This document shows positions 32,708 through 42,481 of a stretch of DNA of 64,000 nucleotides, in pieces. The translations under genes and the position numbers were made by a program. The notes below the pieces were generated by a model, which was given only the letters and a program-made list of their open reading frames with translations, was not told the DNA's origin and ran no database searches. The stretch spans positions 1 to 64,000 of the forward strand of contig NZ_JAQCNH010000112.1 of NCBI RefSeq assembly GCF_028275115.1, in the 5' to 3' direction. This stretch comes from Halorientalis sp. (GTDB lineage: Archaea; Halobacteriota; Halobacteria; Halobacteriales; Haloarculaceae). Within the stretch, counting starts at the first letter, position 1, and each line of letters opens with the position of its first letter.

Positions 32708-34125
32708 TGCAGAAAGAATACCAGACCATCACGGAAATCAGCGGTCCACTGGTGTACGCCGAGGTAGACGAGCCCGTCGGGTACGACGAGATCGTCGAGA
32801 TCGAGACCCCGGACGGCGACACCCGTCGCGGCCAGGTGCTCGAATCGACGAGTGACTACGTCGCAATCCAGGTGTTCGAGGGAACCGAAGGGATCGACCG
32901 CAGTTCGTCGGTCCGGTTCCTCGGCGGCACCATGCAGATGAAACTCACCGAAGACCTGCTCGGACGCGTCCTCTCGGGGACCGGTGAGCCAATCGACGGC
33001 GGCCCCGAAATCGAACCGGACGAAGAACGCCCCATCGTCGGGGAAGCGATCAACCCCTACTCCCGGGAGTACCCCGAGGAGTTCATTCAGACCGGTGTGT
33101 CCGCCATCGACGGCATGAACACGCTGGTCCGGGGCCAGAAGCTCCCGATCTTCTCCGGATCGGGGCTGCCTCACAGTGACCTCGCACTCCAGATCGCCCG
33201 ACAGGCGACCGTGCCGGAGGAAGAGGCGGGCGAGGACGGCGACGGGAGCGAGTTCGCAGTGATCTTCGGCGCGATGGGAATCACACAAGAGGAGGCAAAC
33301 GAGTTCATGGACGACTTCGAGCGCACCGGTGCGCTGGAACGCTCGGTCGTCTTCATGAACCTCGCGGACGACCCCGCGGTCGAGCGGACGGTCACGCCGC
33401 GGCTGGCGCTCACGACCGCCGAGTACCTCGCCTTCGAGAAGGATTACCACGTGCTGGTCATCCTGACGGACATGACCAACTACTGTGAGGCACTGCGCGA
33501 GATCGGTGCCGCACGGGAGGAGGTCCCGGGCCGCCGTGGCTACCCCGGGTACATGTACACCGACCTGGCCCAGCTCTACGAGCGGGCCGGTCGTATCGAG
33601 GGCGAGGAGGGCTCTGTCACGCAGATTCCGATCCTGACGATGCCCGGCGACGACGACACCCACCCGATCCCGGACCTGACGGGCTACATCACGGAGGGGC
33701 AGATCTACGTCGACCGTGACCTGAACAGTCAGGGTATCGAGCCGCCGATCTACGTCCTGCCGAGCCTCTCGCGGCTGATGGACGACGGGATCGGTGAGGG
33801 GCTCACGCGGGCCGACCACGCCGACGTGTCCGACCAGATGTACGCGGCGTACGCGGAAGGTGAGGACCTCCGTGACCTGGTGAACATCGTCGGTCGCGAG
33901 GCGCTGAGCGAACGTGACAACAAGTATCTCGACTTCGCGGACGACTTCGAGACGGCGTTCGTCCAGCAGGGCTTCCGGACCAACCGCTCCATCGACGAGA
34001 CCCTCGACCTGGGCTGGGAACTGCTCTCGCAGCTCCCCAAGGAAGAGCTCAACCGTATCGACGAGGAACTCATCGAGCAGAACTACGTCGAGGAGGAGAC
34101 CGAAGCCATCGAAGCCGAGGAGTAA
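32707..34125 (+). CDS. atpB: A-type ATP synthase subunit B (regulatory)
   Basis: A 472-residue non-catalytic subunit. The degenerate P-loop [32 protein letters not shown] and [17 protein letters not shown] are diagnostic. The start ATG overlaps the atpA stop. The last 56 nt are overlapped by an oppositely oriented membrane-protein gene, so the two transcripts are partly antisense. Confidence 0.95.
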   Translation: MQKEYQTITEISGPLVYAEVDEPVGYDEIVEIETPDGDTRRGQVLESTSDYVAIQVFEGTEGIDRSSSVRFLGGTMQMKLTEDLLGRVLSGTGEPIDGGPEIEPDEERPIVGEAINPYSREYPEEFIQTGVSAIDGMNTLVRGQKLPIFSGSGLPHSDLALQIARQATVPEEEAGEDGDGSEFAVIFGAMGITQEEANEFMDDFERTGALERSVVFMNLADDPAVERTVTPRLALTTAEYLAFEKDYHVLVILTDMTNYCEALREIGAAREEVPGRRGYPGYMYTDLAQLYERAGRIEGEEGSVTQIPILTMPGDDDTHPIPDLTGYITEGQIYVDRDLNSQGIEPPIYVLPSLSRLMDDGIGEGLTRADHADVSDQMYAAYAEGEDLRDLVNIVGREALSERDNKYLDFADDFETAFVQQGFRTNRSIDETLDLGWELLSQLPKEELNRIDEELIEQNYVEEETEAIEAEE

Positions 34126-34498
34126 CGCCGTTGTTTCCTTTCGTTTCCGTTCGGAGTCTGCCGGAGAGCGGTCGCCACGGCTCCGACGACCCGGAGTCGT
34201 CCTCGGCGGGACGGGCGCGGTACTGCGTGATGGCGTAGGCACCGCCAGCGTAGATGCCGAGCGAGGAGATAGCGATGGGGAAAACGCCGACCGAGAACAC
34301 GCCGGCGGCGAAGATACCGAGCGAGAGGATGCCGGTCGAGAGGCCGTCGCCGCCGAAGTTCCCCGCCACGAGGTAGCCGAAAGCAGTGACCCCGGCGACG
34401 GTCAACACCGGTGTGACGGCGAGGAGGCCGACGACGACGATTCCGGTCACGTCACCCCGTTTGATGTCCATATGTTCGTGTTTCTGTCGGTAGCTCAT
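34070..34498 (-). CDS. Small membrane protein inserted between atpB and atpD
   Basis: A 142-residue protein with three hydrophobic stretches ([61 protein letters not shown]) made of repeating G-hydrophobic units, then a basic C-terminal tail that overlaps the atpB 3' end on the other strand. ATG 34498 or the internal ATG 34471 ([10 protein letters not shown]) may be used. It is divergent from atpD with a shared 120-bp control region. The function is unknown. Confidence 0.65.
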   Translation of the reverse strand: MSYRQKHEHMDIKRGDVTGIVVVGLLAVTPVLTVAGVTAFGYLVAGNFGGDGLSTGILSLGIFAAGVFSVGVFPIAISSLGIYAGGAYAITQYRARPAEDDSGSSEPWRPLSGRLRTETKGNNGVTPRLRWLRSPPRRSSAR

Positions 34499-34513
34499 CT
34501 AAAGTTGGCGTAC

Positions 34514-34530
34514 TTCTCACACTGTGAGAA
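34514..34530. promoter_or_regulatory. Inverted repeat TTCTCAC-ACT-GTGAGAA in a divergent promoter region
   Basis: Perfect 7-bp arms with a 3-nt centre lie 16 nt before the membrane-protein start and 89 nt before atpD. The symmetry and size suit a dimeric regulator's operator. No cognate regulator is evident. Confidence 0.45.
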
Positions 34531-34618
34531 TATCGCAGGGATGGCTCGTGGCGGGGTGAGACGGTCGCATCGACGGTTCTGTAAAGAGTTAACCGCCTGG
34601 GCCGGTAACAATCGGTCA

Positions 34619-35332
34619 ATGGCTAAGGACGTCAAACCGACCCGGAAAAACCTCATGGCGATCGAGGACCGGATCGAACTCTCCGAGCGGGGCCACGACA
34701 CGCTGGAGAAAAAACGCGACGGCCTCATCATGGAGTTCATGGACATCCTGGACCAGGCACAGGACGTCCGGTCGGACCTCAACGAGAACTACGACGACGC
34801 CCAGCGGAAACTCAACATGGCCCGCGCGATGGAGGGTGACGTGGCGGTGCGTGGTGCGGCCGCCGCACTCAAAGAGCACCCCGAACTCACCACCGAGTCG
34901 AAAAACATCATGGGCGTGGTCGTCCCTCAGATCGAGTCCTCGAAGGTCAGAAAGAGCCTCGACGAGCGGGGCTACGGCGTGCTGGGCACCAGCGCGCGAA
35001 TCGACGAGGCCGCCGAGGCGTACGAGGAACTGCTAGAGACGATCATCCTCGCGGCGGAGGTCGAGACGGCGATGAAGAAGATGCTCGACGAGATCGAGAC
35101 CACCAAGCGCCGCGTCAACGCCCTGGAATTCAAACTCCTGCCCGAACTCAAGTCCAACCAGGAGTACATCGAGCAGAAACTCGAAGAACAGGAGCGAGAG
35201 GAGATCTTTCGGATGAAGAAAATCAAGGCGAAAAAGGAAGAAGAGGAGAAGGCCGAACGCGAAGCCGCCGAGGAAGAAGCCGAGGAAGCCGAGGAAACCG
35301 AGGAAACCGAGACGGTTCCAGCGGACGACTAG
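34619..35332 (+). CDS. atpD: A-type ATP synthase subunit D (central axle)
   Basis: A 237-residue protein. [32 protein letters not shown] is the N-terminal axle helix and [21 protein letters not shown] the C-terminal one, with a globular middle. The last 35 residues are a Glu/Lys-rich extension ([17 protein letters not shown] and following) not found in bacterial or thermophile homologues of usual length near 210. It is separated from atpB by about 490 nt and an opposite-strand gene, so it needs its own promoter, probably the AT-rich stretch at 34578-34592. Confidence 0.92.
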   Translation: MAKDVKPTRKNLMAIEDRIELSERGHDTLEKKRDGLIMEFMDILDQAQDVRSDLNENYDDAQRKLNMARAMEGDVAVRGAAAALKEHPELTTESKNIMGVVVPQIESSKVRKSLDERGYGVLGTSARIDEAAEAYEELLETIILAAEVETAMKKMLDEIETTKRRVNALEFKLLPELKSNQEYIEQKLEEQEREEIFRMKKIKAKKEEEEKAEREAAEEEAEEAEETEETETVPADD

Positions 35333-35538
35333 CGGGAGCCGTGAGCGGAGTTCCAGCGAGACGGAACCCGCGGTCCCGCTGACAGTCGGCCCACCGCGCC
35401 ACCGGCGGAGCGGACGGTTGCTCTGACGAGGGGGAACGGGGGTCGTCCGGTGTGAACGTTGCCGGACGGGCGAGCGACGAAGCCGTGAATCACCGACGGT
35501 CGGGATACTCTTTTCAGGTGGCCGGTCCTTTTGCCGAT

Positions 35539-35931
35539 ATGAACTGCCCACACTGCCAGACGCCGCTGTTACGGTTCCCTGTGGCCGACGAGTGGCAACC
35601 ACATCTTCCGGAGGACTCGCCGGGAGCAGCGATCTGCCCGACCTGTCTCGTGCTGGAACCGGACCCGGACCCGCCGTCGACGGTCCCGAATTTCGGGGAG
35701 GTCGGTGACCCGTTTCCCGAAGGGGAGGCCGCGGTTCCAATGGCCATCGCGCTCGGACTGCTGAGTTCGCTGGCGCTCAACCGGTCTGAGATCGCGGAAC
35801 TGTTCGCGGCCGTCGAAGAGTCCGGGACGGACCCGTTGCTGGTGCTGGATCGACTCGCGGCGACGGGGAGTGTCGACAGCCGCGTCGACCTGCAGGGGCG
35901 GCGACAGCAACTGGAGCAGTTACTGGACTGA
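35539..35931 (+). CDS. DUF6276 family protein, 130 aa
   Basis: MNCPHCQTPLLRF begins a zinc-ribbon-like N-terminus completed by AAICPTCLVLEP (two CxxC/CxxxC pairs), followed by an acidic linker and a helical C-terminal domain (GLLSSLALNRSEIAELFAAVEESG). This matches DUF6276 of haloarchaea. The ATG was chosen so that the first CxxC starts at residue 3; the TTTTC box at about 35510 fits a leaderless start. Function unknown. Confidence 0.8.
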   Translation: MNCPHCQTPLLRFPVADEWQPHLPEDSPGAAICPTCLVLEPDPDPPSTVPNFGEVGDPFPEGEAAVPMAIALGLLSSLALNRSEIAELFAAVEESGTDPLLVLDRLAATGSVDSRVDLQGRRQQLEQLLD

Positions 35932-36161
35932 AAACGGGCGAACGCCGCCCGACATCGGGACGAGGCTGCCGGTGGTACACCGTGGCTCGAACTCGGTCGA
36001 GTTCGCTAATGCTCGCCGTCGGGTCGGTCGGATTCCGAGGGAGACGCGCTCCGTTCGGTTATCACACTTCGAGACGTCCGCGGTTCCGGCCTCGCGACGG
36101 CCGGCCCGAGGTCTGTGGCGTGACCGGACGTGAGTGCAGGCAGCGAGGTTCGGTCGCAAAA

Positions 36162-37415
36162 TCAGACGCCGGTATCGTACCGGAGGAGGCCAGCAACGCC
36201 GCCGAAGGCGTTCAGGAGTTGTTCACCCTTCTCGAAGTCGGTGGAGATGAACTTCGTCTCGGTGCCCCGTTGCTCGGCGATTCCCATGAGGTGGTCGATA
36301 ATGTCCTCGCGTTCGGCGTCGTCGGCGTCGACGGTCTCGCCACAGCGCGAGCAGTCGTGGTCGGGGGTGTCCTCGCGGCGGTCGAGAATCTCGCGTTCCT
36401 CGTGACCGTTCGGACACTCGTAGGAGATTACGTCCTGGCGCATGTCCTCGGAGATGAGCAGACGGTCGACCGCGCCCATGAACAGGTTCTCGCGGGTCGC
36501 CTCGAACCCGTACGTGGCCAGATTGCCGTCGTGAAGTTGTTTGAAAAACTCCTCCATCTCCGATTTGTCCTGCATCACCTCGTGTTCGTCGAGGATGTCC
36601 TGGGCGGCGTCGACCAGGTCGTAGAGGCCGGACTCGTCGGTGTAGGACACGTCGAACTTCCCGAGCACCATGTCTCCGAGTTCGTGGTGGAGGTAGTCGC
36701 CGTCGAGGAACTCGTCTTTGGTCGGGGAGGGACCGCCCACGAGGATACCGTCCATCTCGTGGCGCTGGTCGACGAACAGGTCGTCGGCCATTCCGGCGAC
36801 TTCCTGATAGAAGTTGTCGATGGCTTCCAGACGCAGGCGGGCAAAGCGCTGTGCGGATTGGCCACCTTTGCGTTGTTTCCCGGGGACCAGCGACGAGGCG
36901 GATTTGACCGGTTCGACGCGTTTGCCCTTGAGCCAGCCGACGTTTGCCTCGCGGCGGTCCAACACGACGAGGCCGAACAGACCCTTGTCGCCGAGCATCT
37001 CCTCCAGTGGTTCGGTGAGGAAATCCGAATCGCAGTGGTAGCGGAACGATTCGATGGGTTGTGGAGGCGACTCCAGCACCTTGGTGACCATGTCGGTGCG
37101 GCCGCCGCCGGCGTCGATAGCGCCGGAAAAAATGACCATCCCGTTCTCCGGTGGATACGTGTCGTAGTAGCGCAGGCGGTCCTTGATCGAGGTCAGCGCG
37201 TCCTGCACGGCCGTCCGGGTCTGCTTGGACTTGATGTTGGAGGCTTCGCTGTGCTCCTGGGTGACGTGCTTGACGACGGAGCTGACCTGACGGTCGTCGG
37301 GGATGTAGATGGTGACCAACTGGGTCCCCGAACCCTCGTACTCCCGCAGGTCCTCGATGACCTTCGTGAACTCGTATTTTTGTTTGTCCGTCTGATCCTG
37401 CTCGGGGCTACTCAT
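36162..37415 (-). CDS. prf1: Archaeal peptide chain release factor 1 (aRF1)
   Basis: A 417-residue eRF1-type factor. It reads all three stop codons through NIKS (60-63) and triggers peptide release through GGQ (183-185, context RKGGQSAQRF). The C-terminal zinc-binding mini-domain (CPNGHEER...CSRCG) is present. It is a single-copy gene with a normal length. The upstream frame 37416-37683 is non-coding and contains promoters for this gene and the divergent MinD gene. Confidence 0.95.
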   Translation of the reverse strand: MSSPEQDQTDKQKYEFTKVIEDLREYEGSGTQLVTIYIPDDRQVSSVVKHVTQEHSEASNIKSKQTRTAVQDALTSIKDRLRYYDTYPPENGMVIFSGAIDAGGGRTDMVTKVLESPPQPIESFRYHCDSDFLTEPLEEMLGDKGLFGLVVLDRREANVGWLKGKRVEPVKSASSLVPGKQRKGGQSAQRFARLRLEAIDNFYQEVAGMADDLFVDQRHEMDGILVGGPSPTKDEFLDGDYLHHELGDMVLGKFDVSYTDESGLYDLVDAAQDILDEHEVMQDKSEMEEFFKQLHDGNLATYGFEATRENLFMGAVDRLLISEDMRQDVISYECPNGHEEREILDRREDTPDHDCSRCGETVDADDAEREDIIDHLMGIAEQRGTETKFISTDFEKGEQLLNAFGGVAGLLRYDTGV

Positions 37416-37643
37416 TACTCCTGTATAGCCGAATGGGCGGTAAGTAACTGTTGACCGGGGCGCCGTTGTCTATGGCTCTACCACATACCTTCATATGATC
37501 ACGTACTGAAACGGACCGTGGCGCTTTTCAATCATTGCGGGCATGTGTTTACTTAGCAGACGTCCGGGTGTCGGTGGCGGCGGTTCCGTTGTTCCGGGCG
37601 GGGAGCAGACTAGGCGAGGGCCACAGCCCGGCGGACGCACGGG

Positions 37644-37650
37644 TTTATAT
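37644..37650 (+). promoter_or_regulatory. TATA box of the minD-like gene
   Basis: TTTATAT lies 34-40 nt before ATG 37684, so a leader of about 8-12 nt is expected. The preceding 100 bp are GC-rich with no clear gene. Confidence 0.5.
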
Positions 37651-37683
37651 GTTTCCCTTGTCTGTACAAGGTTAACAAGAAGT

Positions 37684-38517
37684 ATGACGGGATACGTCTA
37701 CACAATCGCAGGCGGGAAGGGCGGCGTCGGGAAGACCACGACGGCGATCAACGTCGCCGTGTCGCTCCAGGACGCCGGCCACGATGTCGTCGTGGTCGAC
37801 GCCGATTTAGGAATGGCGAACCTGGGGGCGATGCTCGCCGTGGATCATCAACCGAGCCTCCATCAGGTACTCGCCGGGAAGGCCGCCGTCAGCGACGCCA
37901 TCATCGAGGGACCGGGCGGAATCACCGTGGTCCCCGGTGAGCGCAACCTGGAGGCCTTCGCCGACGCCGACCCCGCGAAGCTCCGGAAAGTGGTCAAGGC
38001 ACTCTCGACCGCGTACGAGATCGTCCTCATCGACACCGGGGCCGGGTTGAGCCACGAGACGACCGTCCCGCTGGGGCTGGCCGACGGTGTCTTGCTCGTC
38101 ACTACCGCGGACGAGGTCGCCATCGGCGACACGATCAAGACCGCGCAGTTGGCCGAGCGAATCGACGGCGACGTCGTCGGCGCGGTGCTGACGCGGGCCG
38201 ATGACGACACGAACGTCTCGGAGGTCGCCGACAAACTCGACATGGAGATGCTGGCGGTCGTTCCCGAGGACCAGGACGCCACTCGGAAAGAACCGCTCAT
38301 CATCAACGACCCGGACAGCTACGCAGCCGAGGCCTACCGCCGGCTGGCCTCCACGCTCGAAGAGATATACGAGGCGAACACCGAGGGTGGCGTCACGCCC
38401 GAACAGGAGTTCGAGCCGAGTTCGACACCCGACACGGACGGCGAAGCAGCAGACGACGGCGACGACGACGAGGACGACGAGGACGACGAGGAAGGCGTGT
38501 TCGGGCTGTTCAACTGA
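37684..38517 (+). CDS. minD: MinD/ParA-family P-loop ATPase with acidic tail
   Basis: A 277-residue protein. The deviant Walker A GGKGGVGKTT (10-19) carries the signature lysine, DADLGMANLGAML is the switch I region and LIDTGAGLSHET Walker B. The end is unusual: about 45 acidic residues, then the short hydrophobic peptide GVFGLFN, which could act as a membrane or partner-binding anchor. Haloarchaeal MinD proteins are involved in positioning polar structures such as archaella and pili rather than FtsZ rings; which of the four classes this is cannot be told here. Confidence 0.85.
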   Translation: MTGYVYTIAGGKGGVGKTTTAINVAVSLQDAGHDVVVVDADLGMANLGAMLAVDHQPSLHQVLAGKAAVSDAIIEGPGGITVVPGERNLEAFADADPAKLRKVVKALSTAYEIVLIDTGAGLSHETTVPLGLADGVLLVTTADEVAIGDTIKTAQLAERIDGDVVGAVLTRADDDTNVSEVADKLDMEMLAVVPEDQDATRKEPLIINDPDSYAAEAYRRLASTLEEIYEANTEGGVTPEQEFEPSSTPDTDGEAADDGDDDEDDEDDEEGVFGLFN

Positions 38518-38604
38518 CCGTTCGGCCCCGTCGTCCCCGTCAGGACGGCTCGTCCGTTTTTTCGAAGCGGTACATCTAAATCGTCACTCCTGTCACGTCC
38601 CGGT

Positions 38605-38727
38605 ATGGCAGACGATTCGATCCGGCTGAGTTGGGTGCTGATTTTCCTGTTGTTGGCGCTCGGTCTCGGTCTCGTGGCGATCCAGTTCGCCGGGGGATCG
38701 ATTCTCCCGATGCTGTTCCCGGTGTAG
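38605..38727 (+). CDS. Single-span membrane microprotein, 40 aa
   Basis: MADDSIRLSWVLIFLLLALG begins a 40-residue protein with one membrane helix (residues 9-29) and a short tail ending GGSILPMLFPV. The stop TAG is directly followed by the stop of the convergent argS gene with no base between. A TATA-like TACATCTAAAT (38572-38582) lies about 28 nt before the ATG, supporting expression. Confidence 0.6.
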   Translation: MADDSIRLSWVLIFLLLALGLGLVAIQFAGGSILPMLFPV

Positions 38728-40497
38728 TTACATCGACTCGGGCGCGGCGACACCGAGTACACCAAGCGCGTTGCCCACAGTGTGGCGCGCAGCGGCGACC
38801 AGCGCCAGCCGCTCGTCTCGTTTGTCCGCGTCGGCGTCGAGTACCGGACACTCCCGGTAGAACGCGTTGAACGCGTCCGCGAACTCCCGCGTGTACGTGG
38901 CCACGACGTGTGGGTGCTGGTCCTCGGCGGCTCCCTCGATCACCGCCGGGAACCGGGCGATGGTCGCCAGCAGTCGACGCGCCTCCGGCACGTCGAGTCG
39001 GTCAGCGTCCAGGTCGCCGGCATCCGGCACGTCGTGCCCGGCCTCGCGGGCTTCGCCGAGGATGCCACAGGCACGCGCGTGGACGTACTGGACGTAGGGG
39101 GCCGACTGGGCCTCGAAGTCCAGCGCCCGATCCCACTCGAAGGTGATGGCCTTGGCCGGCTGTTTCGAGACGATATCGTACCGAACTGCGCCGATGCCGA
39201 CCTGGTGGGCGATTCGCTCCACGTCCGCGTCGTCGAGGTTGTCGTTCCGGAGCCGGCCGTCGAGGCGGTCTTCGACTTCCTCGCGAGCGCGGTCGATAGC
39301 CTCGTCGAGCAGGTCGTCCAGGTCGATCCCGGTCCCGTCTCTGGTACTCATCTTTCCCTCCGGGAGGTTGACGTAGGAGTAGAGAACCTGGTCGAGTCGC
39401 TCGGTGTCGCGGCCGAGCAGTTCGAGGGTGGTCCTGACTTGTTCGGCCTGAAGCTTGTGATCCTCGCCCAGCACGGTCACGGCGCGGTCGTAGTTCTCGA
39501 ACTTCCACTCGTGGTGGGCCAGGTCCCGGGTGGCGTAGAGGCTGGTGCCGTCCGAGCGGAGGAAGACGAGGTTCTTCTCGATGCCGTGGTCGTCGAGTTC
39601 GAGCTGCCAGGCCTCGTCGTCGTAGACCGCTTCCTCGAGGTCCTCCAAGCGGTCGACCAGGTCGTCGGTCGAGCCGTCACGCATGAAGCGGGTCTCCTTG
39701 ACGAAGTCGTCGAAGTCGGCGGGCAGACGCGCGAGACACTCCTGCATCCCACCGAGAACGGTGTCGACGACCTCGCTGACACGGTCGTAAGTCGCCTCGT
39801 CGCCGTCCTCTAGCCCCTGCATGATCGACTGGATCTCGGCCTCGGCCTGTTCGACCTCGTCTTCCGGTGCGTCTTCGAGGACGGTGTTGCCGCGCCGGTA
39901 GTACCGGACCATGTCGTACTCGGCCCGGTTCCGCTCGGGCTCTGGCAGTTCGTCCTCGTCGAATCGCTCGTAAGCCCAGGTGAACACGGCCATCTGTCGG
40001 CCGGCGTCGTTGACGTAGTAGTGGCGATCCACGTCGTACCCGGCGAAATCGAGGACGTTCGCCAGCGCGTCGCCGATGATCGGATTGCGCGCCCGACCGA
40101 CGTGGACCGGACCGGTCGGGTTTGCACTGGTGTGTTCGACGGCGACCGAGACGTCCTTCGGGTCGAGCCGGCCGTACTCGTCGTCTTGGGCGGCCTCGAG
40201 AGTCGCCCCGAAGTAGGCGTTGCTGGGCAGGAAGTTGAGATACGGGCCCTGGGTCGTCACGTCGCCGACGTACTCGTAGTCGGCTGGGTCGATCTCCGCG
40301 GCGAGGTCGGCAGCCACCTCGGGCGGGGCAGCGCCGACCTCGCCGGCCAGTCGGAACGCGACGCTGGAGGCGAGGATGGCGTCGACGTCTTCCGGTGGCT
40401 CCTCGATCCCGAGGTCGTCGGCGGGGAGGTCGAGCGCGTCGAGTGCGCTCTCGACGGCGTCTTCGACTACCCGGCGCGCGGCAAGGAACATGTCCAC
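38728..40497 (-). CDS. argS: Arginyl-tRNA synthetase
   Basis: A 589-residue class I synthetase. [19 protein letters not shown] carries the HIGH-type motif (HVGR). [11 protein letters not shown] is the KMSK-type loop. The C-terminal DALR anticodon domain ([27 protein letters not shown]) ends with a normal DALR tail. The N-terminal additive domain has the usual acidic halophile surface. ATG 40497 or 40491 may be used. Confidence 0.95.
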   Translation of the reverse strand: MDMFLAARRVVEDAVESALDALDLPADDLGIEEPPEDVDAILASSVAFRLAGEVGAAPPEVAADLAAEIDPADYEYVGDVTTQGPYLNFLPSNAYFGATLEAAQDDEYGRLDPKDVSVAVEHTSANPTGPVHVGRARNPIIGDALANVLDFAGYDVDRHYYVNDAGRQMAVFTWAYERFDEDELPEPERNRAEYDMVRYYRRGNTVLEDAPEDEVEQAEAEIQSIMQGLEDGDEATYDRVSEVVDTVLGGMQECLARLPADFDDFVKETRFMRDGSTDDLVDRLEDLEEAVYDDEAWQLELDDHGIEKNLVFLRSDGTSLYATRDLAHHEWKFENYDRAVTVLGEDHKLQAEQVRTTLELLGRDTERLDQVLYSYVNLPEGKMSTRDGTGIDLDDLLDEAIDRAREEVEDRLDGRLRNDNLDDADVERIAHQVGIGAVRYDIVSKQPAKAITFEWDRALDFEAQSAPYVQYVHARACGILGEAREAGHDVPDAGDLDADRLDVPEARRLLATIARFPAVIEGAAEDQHPHVVATYTREFADAFNAFYRECPVLDADADKRDERLALVAAARHTVGNALGVLGVAAPESM

Positions 40498-40649
40498 CCG
40501 TTTTCGAGCGCCAGGTATAGGCGTAACGAGTCGTGGTCGGCAGCGACCCGACCGGCAGGGACGGAGAAACGTGGCGGCCGTCGTGTCACGAGTGAGCGCG
40601 GGGTCGACGGTGGCCCGCGTTCGTCGGCACGGGCGTCCGGCCCGTCGGG

Positions 40650-41558
40650 TCAGTCGCTCGATTGGATGTCGGCGGCGATGCGGTCCCCGACGCCAACCTC
40701 GGGCACCTGATAGTTGCAGTGACTCTCGATCTCGTCGGTTACGTCGACGTCGACCCAGCTCTCCGGCGTGTCGTCACCGAACAGCGACCAGCCACAGTCG
40801 ATACCGCTACAGCCGAGCCCATTCCGGAAGGTCTGGAGGTCGTAGAACACGCAGATCGTGTTGTCCTCCCGGGAGTGGTAGTTGTACACCCGGTCGGCGG
40901 TCGCGTCGATGGCCGACGCCGAGAACGTCGCGTTGGCGTCGTCACAGACCTCGTCGTCGTCGACGGAGGCCCCGAACAGGGACGCGGTCTCGACCGGTAC
41001 GTCACCGTCGAGGTCGTCGAGCGTCGCGAGGGGCGGTCGGCCGCCCAGCGACAGTCCCGCCAGCCTGATGAGCGTCTCGGGGTTGTCCTCGTGGTAGCCT
41101 CGCAGAAAGTCGGCGAGTCGCCGGCCGTCGCGGTCGGCGTTGTCCTCACCGGTCGAGAACAGGAGCGTCTCGGCCTCCCACTGGACGGTGACCACCGGGT
41201 GGTCGTAGCCGTTGGCCTGCAGCGTCTGCTGGAGCGTGTAGGCCTGGTCGTCGCCGATCTGGCCTTCACTGGTCCAGCCGACGAAGTAAAACACCACTTC
41301 CGCCGGGCTCTCCGGCAGGTTCCGTGTCGTTGGCTCGGACTCGCGAACGTCGACCTGTGGAAAGTCCTCCGGGGCGCTCTCCCAGACGGTCGCGCAGTTC
41401 GTGAGTTCGAGCGGCGTCGGCTCGGCACTGGCCGGTTGGACAGCGCTGGCCCCCACGACACCCGTCCCGGCCAGCGTGCCAGTTGCACTGAGCACCGACC
41501 GGCGGCTCAGCTCTGTTAATCGTGTACCGCTACTCTCTGACTTTCGTTCATCCCCCAT
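40650..41558 (-). CDS. Tat-exported protein with a hydrolase-like GLSLGG motif
   Basis: A 302-residue protein. [10 protein letters not shown] (18-27) in a twin-arginine signal is followed by a hydrophobic stretch to about residue 46 (ASAVQPASA), so it is exported folded. The mature part has [43 protein letters not shown] (serine nucleophile elbow-like), and eight cysteines including CDDANA, CVFYDLQ and CSGIDCG that could form disulfides. It resembles an alpha/beta hydrolase fold but I cannot identify a family. A broken paralog lies just upstream (41717-42340). Confidence 0.78.
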   Translation of the reverse strand: MGDERKSESSGTRLTELSRRSVLSATGTLAGTGVVGASAVQPASAEPTPLELTNCATVWESAPEDFPQVDVRESEPTTRNLPESPAEVVFYFVGWTSEGQIGDDQAYTLQQTLQANGYDHPVVTVQWEAETLLFSTGEDNADRDGRRLADFLRGYHEDNPETLIRLAGLSLGGRPPLATLDDLDGDVPVETASLFGASVDDDEVCDDANATFSASAIDATADRVYNYHSREDNTICVFYDLQTFRNGLGCSGIDCGWSLFGDDTPESWVDVDVTDEIESHCNYQVPEVGVGDRIAADIQSSD

Positions 41559-41716
41559 GGCAGGTATCTTTACACCTCACAGCTACTTTTATTTATTTGT
41601 TTGTTCGTAAAATGTTCGGCAATTCCGCGGTCGTCCTGTGGCGCGACTGTTGACGGCGGTCGCCGCTTCCCGGCCGCCGAGGGGCCGGAACTCGGGGTCG
41701 ACGGTCATCCCGGCAC

Positions 41717-42340
41717 TCAGTCCGGTGAGCGGAAGTCCTCGACGACCAGGTCTACGATTCCGTCGTCGGGTGTCTGGTAGTCGCAGTGTCCGTCGGTGCG
41801 GTCGGAGGCGTCCACGTCTTGCCAGTTCTCCGGCGGGGAGTCGTCGGAGAAGGACACAGCACAGTCGACGCCATCACGGCCGACGAGGTCGTCGAACGAG
41901 AGCAACGGAATCAGTGAGCAGGTCGTGCTGTCCCCGTTCGAGTGGTAGTTGTACACCGTCTCGGCCGTCCGGTCGAGCGCATCAGCGTCGTACCGCCGAC
42001 TGTCCGAACAGACCACGTCGTGTTCGACGGCTCCGCCAAACAGCGACACCGACGCGACCGAGACGTCACCGTCGAGGTCGTCCATCGCCGCGATTGGGAC
42101 CCGGACGCCAATCAACAGCCCGACCAGTCGCATCGTCGTCTCGGGGTTGTCCTCACGGTAGGTCCGCAACCAGTCCGCGAGGCGCTCCCCGTTCCTGAGA
42201 TCGATCCGCGGATACCCGTCGGGCGCTGACTCCCAGTCGTTGCGACAGTCAGAGGCCAGTTCCTGGACGCCCAGACCCGTCGTCGCCCCGGCCGCCTGGA
42301 GTACGGACCGGCGGCGCAGGTCGTTCGATTCGTTACAGTA
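41717..42340 (-). pseudogene. Truncated paralog of the Tat-exported protein
   Basis: The frame begins at the IS edge with the end of a Tat signal (LRRRSVLQAAGATTGLGVQ), continues to WESAPDGYPRIDLRNGERLADWLRTYREDNPETT, and ends like the intact paralog (CDYQTPDDGIVDLV). Compared with it, about 70 residues (72-145) are missing between IDLR and GERLADWL, GLSLGG has become GLLIGV, and the start codon has been cut off by the insertion of the neighbouring IS. An internal ATG (42169) could still give a 150-aa fragment. Clearly decaying. Confidence 0.8.
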
Positions 42341-42354
42341 GTTCGAGGCGAAAG

Positions 42355-42374
42355 CCCACCCGTTTACGGGTGGG
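42355..42374. repeat. Left-end hairpin of the IS1341-type element
   Basis: Perfect 8-bp arms with a TTTA loop. The same stem sequence (CCCACCC/GGGTGGG) recurs in the right-end hairpin at 43758-43777, as expected if one transposase recognises both ends. Confidence 0.65.
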
Positions 42375-42481
42375 ATGAAGCCGACAACTGGGAATCAAAC
42401 CACGCTCGGACGCTCGGCTGGATATTCCACCGTGCTGAACCACCAGCTTTTACCAGCCTACAACAATACGTTACATGTGTA

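Noticed and set aside
32704-34242. 512-codon minus-strand frame opposite atpB
   Set aside because: It mirrors the strong codon bias of atpB on the other strand; no start context or family.
37443-37643. Possible structured RNA upstream of the minD-like gene
   Set aside because: GC-rich, but I could not find a consistent set of long stems or any tRNA-like features; left as promoter spacer.
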